Below are positions 56,286-64,000 of a stretch of 64,000 nucleotides of DNA, one piece after another. Position 1 is the first letter of the stretch, and each line of letters starts with the position of its first letter. Origin of the DNA: Beverwykella pulmonaria (lineage: Eukaryota; Ascomycota; Dothideomycetes; Pleosporales; Melanommataceae); assembly GCA_001599595.1 (NCBI GenBank), contig BCHH01000009.1, positions 2,096,098-2,160,097 on the forward strand. The letters run 5' to 3'. The notes under the pieces are model-generated. The model worked only from the letters and a program-made list of their open reading frames with translations. It made no database searches and was not told the origin of the DNA. Both the position numbers and the translations under genes were made by a program.

Positions 56286-56676
56286 GACCGCAGGAAAGTA
56301 TTTGAAAGCACTAGACCAGAAAGATCCTTTGTTGGTCTTGCATCTATCACCAGCTGCCTAGAGGTACCGATCGGCGTGGTGACCCTGTACGAGTTTGCGC
56401 GCCACACCAAATATAAAGACTAATGATGAATTGCTAGCATTAAAGAATGCTTTGAGGTTCGGAGAAAATGCCTTTATAAATATCAGAAGCGATAAGAGTT
56501 TGACAATGGTGTTGTGGGGAAGGAACTCTGTTACGCAATAAGGGAGAGCTCTTACAAATGAGGCGTAAGGCGACGATGCGAACATACTTTTTAGGCAAGC
56601 GGGGTTCGGAATATTTCAGAGTAACTACAGCGCTATACTTGTATAAAACTATAGTAAATATCAATAGTATATCTAC
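56286..56676. other. Intergenic, no gene seen
   Basis: AT-rich transition into the retrotransposon block. Confidence 0.4.
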
Positions 56677-57002
56677 TGTTGGTCTCACAGGGCTATTGCA
56701 ATAGCAATGGGGGTTCTCAAAGGGGGTAATAAATCGTTGTGTCTGTCTATCTTGAAGCGGTGCAGCAGAGGGAATACCATCCACATCACCGCCGCGTGCA
56801 CTAGCCTAATATGGCTAGTGCCCCACGTGTCCACACGTGATTGGTACCTCCACACGTGATCCATACATCCCACGTGATCTACACGTAATCTACACATCAA
56901 CACGTGATTCCTACATTCTATATACTCCTGACACTAGCAACTCTTTCTTTTGTTGTTATTAATTTAATATTAAATAAGAAGAAGGAAAAAAAACATGTAA
57001 CA
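56677..57002. repeat. 3' LTR of Copia A
   Basis: Starts TGTTGGTCTCACAGGG and its first 75 bp match the solo LTR at 34661. CACGTGAT-type boxes are clustered at 56823-56906. The inner end is placed at ...TGTAACA (57002), giving inverted TGTT/AACA ends, but this boundary is uncertain by several bases. A purine-rich tract on the minus strand (AAAGTGGATAGGAG) lies just inside. Confidence 0.65.
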
Positions 57003-57722
57003 AACAGACGCTTAATTAAGCTAGAAAGGAAAGAGAGCTCCTATCCACTTTAATTAGATTAAACATGTGACTAACTAGATTAACTGTTCAAACAGTTGAC
57101 CCAACCGTTAATTTGTACGCAGAGCTTGTTTGTGTTAACAAGAGTTTTAAGGGTGTTGTTTGGTATAACCTTAGTAAAGGCGTTGGCTAGATTGTTGTTG
57201 CTGTTAATCTACTAGATCTCCTGAAGCTCACGTTGCTTATATAACTATTAAAGAGCTATAATATTAATTATAAGACGTTTCTCCTTTGTAGTGCTGAGTT
57301 TAACAAGGCATTTGTAGAGGGAAAACAAATTGGTGCATACAACAATTAGGATTTTAGGGATCTCTAATTAGTCTGTAATTATTTTGAGGGTACTGCCTAG
57401 GACAATAGTAATATTAACTCCTGCTACTATCCTATAGACTTCTAAAGCAAGCACTGCTTAGGTCACTCTTTTGCTTTTAGTAGAGCTGTAGTAGATAATG
57501 TTGCCTATAATATTAAACTTGCTCTCTCTAGGGGTTTTATTTGCAATAACAATTAGATATCCTAGCTAGGAGCTTAAATCTTTGTTGTTTGCAAATAAGC
57601 TGTTAATAAATACAAACAGCTTTGCTAATTTAATCTTAATAGGCAGATACTAGAGTCCTTAGTTAAGATTTGCCATGTGCTATAAGATGCGTTTGTTGAG
57701 GGCCTTAATATTGTTATTGCTA

Positions 57723-58640
57723 TATCGGGGAAAGTTTTTTCATGGAAAATCTGCCAACTCCTGCCACGATCATTCCACATTATAGCCTGTACCCCCAATG
57801 ACCTCCATGACCATTCCACAACCTCCATGGCCTCCATGAGCATTCAATGTTGTGGTCCGTGCCCCCAATGTGCCTCCAACGCCTGCAATGTTGTGGCCCG
57901 TGCCCTAATGTGCCTCCAACGCCTNCAATGTTTTTCAACCTCCTGCCATNAATAATATTACATGCTAGTAGTACTACTAGTNTTATATATGCTACTAATG
58001 CTTCTAGTGCCACAAATACTACTAGTACTATTATAGATCTAAATATAGTAGCAGTTTATTTAATGTTCTAGCATTATTAAAAATCTCGCTAGTGCTCTAG
58101 TTTAGTAGATACTCAACGTTTTTTTAATATTATTATTTTAAACCCCTGTAATCTATAATTTTAGTCTAGAGGTTGTTAATTAATATTATAGAGAGTGTGT
58201 AGTACGTAGTGCGCAGTACGTGGTGCGTAGTGCGTAGTGCGTGCATGCAATGCTCTAAGTCTCTAAGTTACCTAATTAGGAAAGTGTAGATTGCTGCACG
58301 CTTTCAAGAGCTATAACTTTATAACTAGACTAGCTATAAAAAAACTAGTTAGTTTTTTTAATAGGCCTTACCTAATAGTATATAGTTAATTATGTAATGC
58401 TTATGTAATACAAATGCCTAGTAGGAATTGTAGGCGTGGCAAACATTGCAGGCGTTGGAGGCTCATTAGGGCACAGACCAGAACATTGAGGCACGGACCA
58501 GAACATTGGGGGCATTAGGCGCTCGTGCAATATCGCGACTTGGGATTGCGACATTGGCAACGTTGGGGGCGTGGAATGCTCGTGGCACGTGCATGTTAGG
58601 GATTGAAGTCCTGAAACACAACACGAAACTTTCCCCGATA
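57723..58640. mobile_element. Foldback-type MITE inserted in Copia A, 918 bp
   Basis: Both ends carry TATCGGGGAAAGTTT inverted, flanked by TA (57721-57722 and 58641-58642). The imperfect inverted similarity extends over about 200 bp per side: the arm motifs CCTCCAACGCCTGCAATGTT, GGTCCGTGCC, CCCCAATGT and CATTCCAC appear in the left arm and reversed in the right arm. The core is AT-rich and has no coding frame. Element A's RNase H frame resumes on either side, showing a clean insertion. Three Ns lie inside. TA duplication suggests mobilisation by a Tc1/mariner-type transposase. Confidence 0.8.
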
Positions 58641-61480
58641 TAGGTTCCTAGGTTTGCGCAGCTATTAATAGGTTAAAAGTAGCTTCTAGTTGACAAATTA
58701 AAGAGATAAACGCAGCTTAAGCACGCTATTGTTGGTATACTGTTTGTGTATTGTGCTTCTTGTTAACAAGTGCAAGCTTAGTGCCTTGGTCTTTTAGTTG
58801 GAGATACATTTTTCTATTGTTATTAATTAAGACAGTGCAGCTATTAAAGAACAGGGGAGTATTTGGCGTCAGCTTCTCCTTTAGCTTTGCTATTAATTTA
58901 GCCTTAACTAGCTTATCTTCCTTAAGCTTTAAGAATTTATTAGTTGTGAGGATTAGGGTGTTGTCTGTTTGCATCCTAATAATGCTAAATAGTCTGTTTA
59001 GTGTTGCAATAAGAAGGTAGGGGTTATATGTTAATGTAGCTAAGAAGAGCTTGTCTTAGTAGTGTTTTGAATACGTCACATACTAATAGGTTCTAGCCTC
59101 TGCTAGTCTATACAAAGGCTTAAGGATCCTTATAATTGTACTGTTAGGATACTTGTAGGTAATCTCCTTTAGAAGGTAGGCAAATACAAGGTGGGCAAGT
59201 AGGGTTGCTAATTGTGTATATGCTTAAGTAATATTGCAGAGCAAAAGGGTAAATCCTATCTTTAACAGGGTAGGTGCTAGTACAAGGATAAGACGCTGGC
59301 TTGCACATTAAATTGTAGGTAATTGCGTAAGGATATACTCCTTCCTAAGATTATTATATCCTTAAATAACTAGTTGAACCTTTTTATATAGCAAATTAGT
59401 TGTCTTCCCTTTTACCTTATTAACTATATAGGATCTAAAGATGTAATTGTTAGTAATAATAGGATTGCTTATGTTAATAAATTAGATAACATCTCTTCTA
59501 ATTAAGCTATTAACTTTAGTGCGTTAAGCAGCTTTAAATAGGGGTCCTATTGTCTTAATGCAACTATCCTAACGTGCCTTAAGTGTAAATTTGTAATCTA
59601 ACGTCTCCTTAGCAGTTATAAATGCTATTGTAATTGTCTTATCTCTGTTAGTAATAGCAGTGATAAATTAATTGTCAAAATTAATATCTATAACGTTCTG
59701 CCTCTTCTTGTTCTTAGATCCCTTTAGTCTACCTCTGCTGCAACAGGCTAGTGTAGGGGGTTCTTCTGCAATTAGGTTGTTGTTTTGTTAGCTATCTTTA
59801 GGTTTAATCTTAATGTTATTATCTTGCTTAATTTCTCTATAGGCTAAGATGTTGTTACTTGCAAGATCTGTTTTATATAGTTTAACGTCTGTAGTCTAGA
59901 ACTTAGTAGGTCCATGCCTAAGCTAGATAACTTTATAATTGCCTTTATAAGCAACAAGTTTCTATAGTCCTGTCTAACCGCCTTTCTCTCTCCAAACACA
60001 GACGTCTAACTAGAGTAGTAATTAGAGGGTATCTAGCACGTTTGGGCTGTTTCTTATGCTAAGAGCATTATTAATTATCTGTTTTACTTGTAGGTAGTAG
60101 AGTTCCTTTGTAGCTTTGCAAATAGCTTTAGCGCGCTTGTAGGTTAATAGTAATAGTAGAGATTTGTTAGTTATCTAAGGATATGCACTAAAAACAAGTA
60201 ATGTAGGCACTACACTATTTAGGCCTGTAGTATTGTTAACTACTTTAACAGCTATCTGCAGGATTAACTCTAGGCTAGTGTTGTTTAGTTCCTTAGAGAT
60301 AATAGAGTAAGCTTGTTGCAGTAGTCTGTGGTATTTCTCCACTTTACCTACGCTATTGTGCGCCTTAACTAGGACTTCCTTAATATTAATTAACATAGCT
60401 CTTGCGTTGCTTTAGAACTCTATAGAGCTAAAATTTGTGCCTTTATTATAGGCAATAACATCTAGAGGTCTAAGGTAGACGTTAATCTAACAGATGCAAA
60501 GCGTATCCTATGCGCATTTAGCTAACATATCCTTGAGGAAGCGTGCAGCTTAGAAAGTGGTAGAAGCGTTAACAATATAGAGAACTGCCCTTCTGTTAAT
60601 AAAGAAGACATTAATTATAATAGTGTAATTAAAATTAGTATTGTCTTTAAAGCTAAATCTAAATTAACTAGGGGACCTTTAGTGTATTTAGCAATAGTAG
60701 CAAACCTTAGTTAGGTATTTAAGAACTTCAACTTTAACCTTGTAACCTGCACGTTAGAGTAGCTGTAGGAGTTGTAGTATAGAGGGATAACTAAATCTGC
60801 AGTGTAGTAGTTGCAATTCTTTCTTAGTAAGGTGGCTCTAGGCTACTGTCTGTTCTAGTTAGTGAAGTAAGAGCTATAGGTGTGTCAGGAGCAAGCTCTA
60901 TACCACTCGACCTGCGCTACCTAAAAAGGTGCAGTGAACCCAATAGGGTGAGGTGCGTATAGAATAACATATATACCGTGACAAGGTGTCCCCACTTGCA
61001 AACAACAGGCACTATCTTGTTGCCTTAAATAAGCATGTTCTCTAGGTTATCTAGCTTTAGACCTAGCTTGTCTATATTAGTAAGACAGAGAAGGAATAGA
61101 GTATTTGCAGGGACAACCTAGAATACAATATTACTAAACAGGGTTAACACATTAACAGTGCTAAGTAAGATTGCTTCTCCCTTTCTAAATTAGATCTTGT
61201 GCTAGCTAGTGGTTAATGTATTAACCTTAATTAACAGTTTAATAGCTTGCAAAGCTTAGACTTGAGGTTTACCTACTGTAGATACTCCTGCAGCTCTAGT
61301 ATTAGGCATAATACTTTAGAATTTAGCATCTAAATAGTAATTATTAAAGGTAAAAGCTAAGCTGTCTTCCTAAGGCTTAGCATTGTTAAACATATCTAAT
61401 TTTGTAATAGCATAGAATGTAGATTAGTAATTAAGGGTAGTAACAGTTTAGATAGCATTAATTTTACTAAAAGAGGTAAG

Positions 61481-61903
61481 TGTCGGTAACCCCGAGGTTA
61501 TTCACGGTCACAGTAGAGGTAATCGGCTGGTTGAATGTATTACCACGTAGCAGTGGGCTCCAATACCGTAGTATTAGTGTCCTGCTTGTGTGGTGATGAT
61601 ATTCTTAAGGTTCTAAGATACGAGGATCCTTGAGGATCCTTGACTCAGAAAGCTGATCACGTGACTGCCGAGGATCCTTGAGGATCCTTGACTCAGAAAG
61701 CTGATCACGTGACTGCCGAGGATCCTTGAGGATCCTTGACTCAGAAAGCTGATCATGTGACTGCCGCCAGAGCGGGGAAATCACGTGATATCAACGCTAA
61801 GAAATCATGTGATACCAACACTGGCAACTCTCTAGATCGCCAGATCAACTAAAACGATCATCCAGAAACCAAAACTTAGAACCTTTGTAAACAATCTCCA
61901 ACA
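61481..61903. repeat. 3' LTR of Copia B, 423 bp
   Basis: Begins TGTCGGTAACC and ends CTCCAACA on the plus strand (TG...CA ends). The left flank GTAAG (61476-61480) would be the target duplication. Contains a 48-bp triplicate and several CACGTGA/CATGTGA boxes. Confidence 0.8.
61622..61765. repeat. 48-bp tandem triplicate inside LTR B
   Basis: Three contiguous copies of a 48-bp unit (GAGGATCCTTGAGGATCCTT, then GACTCAGAAAGCTGATCACG, TGACTGCC). The third differs at one base (CATGTGA for CACGTGA). Each unit has an inner GAGGATCCTT duplication, a TGACTCA-like box and a TCACGTGA box, like transcription-factor sites. Confidence 0.9.
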
Positions 61904-63214
61904 CGTTTCCCCTATCCATAACCCCTACTTATTCTGTAACTCCTGCTCCGCGTTCCACCCATCCTATAGTCTTAACTTCCACGTGATTTGTATTGATTAG
62001 TTGACCCAGCGCAGATAATGCCTTGCTCTTTGTTATAGAATCAGCAGGGTTGCTGTCTCCATCCACCCATTTGACCTCTGCAATTTCCCTACGCTCATAT
62101 AATTGCCGCAAGCACATAACATTAATTATAAGGTGCTTCTTAGTAGTAGTGCCTAACTTAACTAAGCAGTTGTAGAGTGATCTAGAATTAGTACACAGAA
62201 CAAGGGGTAGCTAAATCTGCAAGATGTGGTCTGCCGTGGATTTGAGTACTGCTGCAACGTTAAAGCTGTGGCCCATTGCGTAGAGTTCTAAAGCTAGGAC
62301 GCTCCTAGTGACTCTCTTGCATTTAGTAGAGGACTAGTGGATAATATTGGCCCTGCCTGTAGCGTCTGCGAGCGTGATAACATAGCCAATCTGTGAGGAG
62401 AGGTCCTTGTTATTTGTAAAGGAGGCGTCTGTGAAGGCAACTAGGCGTAGGGTATTAATGTCTAACTTAAGATACTTAAGGCCTCTGTGCGGGTTGTCAA
62501 CTTGCTATTAGATGCGCTTGTTTAAAGCTGTAATATTGCTCTTCTTAGGACTAGTCACCTAGGTAGCAAAGGATAGATTGAAAGAAGCTTTAGGTTGGCA
62601 AGTAGAAGTAATATAGGCTCCTCTAGCTTGTTGTGCAGCGTACTGTTCCTTAGTTGTTAGAGCAGTATGTACTTGGCCTCTAGAGCTAGTGGTAGAAATA
62701 GGGTGTTTGGCGTTAATAAGACTTAGGTTCTTGCACTAATTCTCTTAAGTAAGGAGTATATTATAACTGTTAGAGATCTGTATGTTGCAGCTGTTAAATT
62801 TAAGGGCTTGTTTAATAGTTAATTTCTCCCTTTTCTTAGCTAAGAATCCTACTTACTTAAGTTCCTTTTCCTCTGCTGCAGCAAAGGTCTTGTTAGCAAG
62901 AAACAGCGTATTATCTGTTTGCAGGCCAACAATGCTAGAGCTATTATTGTTTGTGTATAGAAGGCAGGGGTTATAGGTAGAAGGGTTTATCTTTAGCTAG
63001 TTGACGTAGTAATTGTAATAGGTCTTGTACTAGTAGTTTCCTGCTTCTAGAACGCTGTAGAGAGGCTTAATAACTTTTAGGACAGTGCCATTCTTAAGTC
63101 CTAAGTGTTTAATTAGCTTAGTAGGAGGTCTAATGTAGATTGCTTAAACAAGGTTTGTGGCAGCTTGTACGTAAGCCTGAGATATGTCTCTAACATATAG
63201 TCTGTCCTCTAGGT

Positions 63215-63410
63215 TAGGGGTAGGCTGGCGAATGGGTAGGGGATACCCAGCGACGGGTTGGGTTGGGTTAGTATTGGGCCTAAGCTTGGGTAGGGGTTGG
63301 GTAGGATTATACAAGGCTTGGGTTGGGTTGGGTTAGTTGTACTAAGGTTGGGTTGGGGTAGATCATAGCTTGGGTTGGGTTGGGTTGTAGATACCCAAGG
63401 GGCTTGCTTT
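63215..63410. repeat. GGGTTGGGT-type minisatellite region
   Basis: Clusters of GGGTTGGGTTGGGTT at 63258-63275, 63320-63336, 63344-63358 and 63374-63390, spaced by short variable sequence, with GGGTAGGGG variants and GATACCCA at both ends (63241 and 63391 region). Confidence 0.75.
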
Positions 63411-63828
63411 GGTTTTGTTGTATTCTATTTAAGCTACTTATAGTGTGACAGATCTACATAAGCTAAAGGATACAGCTGAGGGTATAGCTAGATGATGCAA
63501 TTGTGGTGCTTAGCCTTTTAAGCTAGATTGGCAATTAATCAGCAATCTACCTAAGTTGTTATATTAGCATAGACGCTGCATAGCAGGCAGAATCCAAACA
63601 AATCTATTAACAAGAACAATTAAGCTGCAGGCTTAATTAACTGTAGAGAAGGATTTATATACACGTGCGCTTAGATAGATCGTCGATCTAGCTAAAAAGC
63701 TAAAAGGCTAAACGCTATATTCTCAGCCGTACCCTCAGCTGTACAGCTTAGCTAATGTAGCTCCACCACAACTAAGGCATAAGCAGGCTAGGTCTAGGGT
63801 GGCGTACTACTAAACAATCCTACCTGTC

Positions 63829-63885
63829 CTAGTCTAGCCTAGTCTGGCCTAGTCTAACCTAGTATCACGAACAATCTTCTCTTCT
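63829..63885. repeat. 57-bp direct repeat, copy 1
   Basis: Starts CTAGTCTAGCCTAGTCTGG and ends ACAATCTTCTCTTCT. It is identical to copy 2 at 63944-64000 except one base (TAACCT against TGACCT). Confidence 0.9.
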
Positions 63886-63943
63886 GGACCATCCTTAGCC
63901 AGCCTTTAGCCAGGTCTTAGACCACGTGATATCTAGTCACGTG

Positions 63944-64000
63944 CTAGTCTAGCCTAGTCTGGCCTAGTCTGACCTAGTATCACGAACAATCTTCTCTTCT
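63944..64000. repeat. 57-bp direct repeat, copy 2
   Basis: Second copy, 115 bp after the first, running to the window end. The region between holds ACCACGTGATATCTAGTCACGTG. Confidence 0.9.

Larger units (their letters stand above)
56677..61480 (-). mobile_element. Copia retrotransposon A, RIP-decayed, cut by a later insertion
   Basis: Internal sequence runs on the minus strand. From right to left there is a gag/protease-side segment (SIMPNTRAAGV, VSTVGKP, RKGEAILLSTVNVLTLFSNI), an integrase segment (HNSVGKVEKYHRLLQQAYSI, then LILQIAVKVVNNTTGLNSVV), reverse transcriptase (MQTDNTLILTTNKF, KEKLTPNTPLFFNSCTVLIN) and RNase H (SLFANNKDLSS, STKSKRVT). Stops occur mostly as TAG/TAA where Gln or Trp is expected. 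The active-site Asp pair in QTDDTLIL of relatives reads QTDN. The 3' LTR is at 56677. The 5' end is missing because element B is inserted at 61481. Confidence 0.85.
61481..63205 (-). mobile_element. Copia retrotransposon B, partial, nested in element A
   Basis: The left end is its 3' LTR (61481-61903). A purine-rich primer tract (GGATAGGGGAAACG on the minus strand) and the RNase H end follow (CLRQLYERREIAEVKWVDGD, then SNPADSITKSK; open frame 61929-62117). Further right the frame gives FTDASFTNNKDLSSQIGYVI, STKCKRVTRSVLALELYAMG and the reverse-transcriptase part LQTDNTLFL and YVRDISQAYVQAATNLV. Stops are fewer than in element A, so B is younger or less hit by RIP. It breaks off near 63205 where a different repeat begins; its 5' end is outside the window. 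Confidence 0.85.
63206..64000. mobile_element. Unidentified repeat element, incomplete
   Basis: Copia B similarity stops abruptly here. The segment opens with GGGTTGGGT-rich repeats (63215-63410), continues through sequence without a clear frame, and ends in a pair of 57-bp direct repeats. It is probably another insertion into Copia B. The class is unknown and the right end is outside the window. Confidence 0.4.

Noticed and set aside
60880..60960. Possible tRNA gene
   Set aside because: No cloverleaf or T-arm consensus could be fitted; the segment belongs to the decayed Copia A frame.
61622..61765. CRISPR-like array
   Set aside because: The 48-bp units are contiguous with no spacers, lie in an LTR, and the DNA is eukaryotic.
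63215..63410. Telomere repeat
   Set aside because: The unit is GGGTTGGGT rather than TTAGGG, is irregular, and is interspersed with other sequence.

Overview
The window looks like nuclear DNA of a filamentous ascomycete (Pezizomycotina). Genes carry short introns of about 46-96 nt with GT...AG ends and CTAAC/CTGAC-like branch points. Typical fungal families are present: PTH11-type rhodopsin-fold protein, HET, Zn2Cys6 regulator, AKR1 and pogo-type transposons. Transposon copies show C-to-T / G-to-A decay typical of repeat-induced point mutation (RIP). A dothideomycete (Pleosporales-like) source is my inference from general protein resemblance, not something computed. Three Ns at 57925, 57950 and 57982 show it is an assembly scaffold.

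Left part (1-8.7 kb): a rhodopsin-fold membrane protein, a broken small frame, a 3-hydroxyisobutyrate-dehydrogenase-like enzyme with a GC-AG intron, mitochondrial N-acetylglutamate synthase, then an unannotated three-exon gene for an 87-residue secreted protein with eight cysteines (effector-like). From 9.1 to 16 kb lies a decayed patch: a complete but RIP-killed 1.85-kb pogo/Fot element with 44-bp terminal inverted repeats, a sugar-transporter relic, a pogo fragment and a relic membrane-protein gene. An intact FAD monooxygenase sits inside this patch.

Middle part: 16.4-23.3 kb holds fast-evolving genes. These are a 610-residue multi-span membrane protein, a short HET-domain protein with an altered core motif, a previously unannotated five-exon gene of 571 residues, and a frameshifted membrane gene. 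From 23.8 to 47.5 kb the content is mostly conserved: an LCCL-domain membrane protein, dihydroorotate dehydrogenase, GH28 exopolygalacturonase, a CHIP-type TPR/U-box ligase, a maltose-acetyltransferase-like enzyme, AFG1 ATPase, AKR1 palmitoyltransferase, an NmrA-like gene with two frameshifts, eIF3g and a serine carboxypeptidase. A solo LTR with perfect 5-bp target duplication lies at 34.7 kb.

Right part: 48.5-49.9 kb is a multiply broken relative of the 16.4-kb membrane protein. Then come an MFS transporter, a small beta-carbonic anhydrase in five exons and a Zn2Cys6 regulator, a compact trio that could be functionally linked. From 56.7 kb to the end the DNA is AT-rich nested transposon sequence. 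Copia element A contains a foldback MITE (57.7-58.6 kb). It is cut by Copia element B at 61481, which is in turn interrupted near 63.2 kb by an unidentified element with GGGTTGGG repeats and 57-bp direct repeats.
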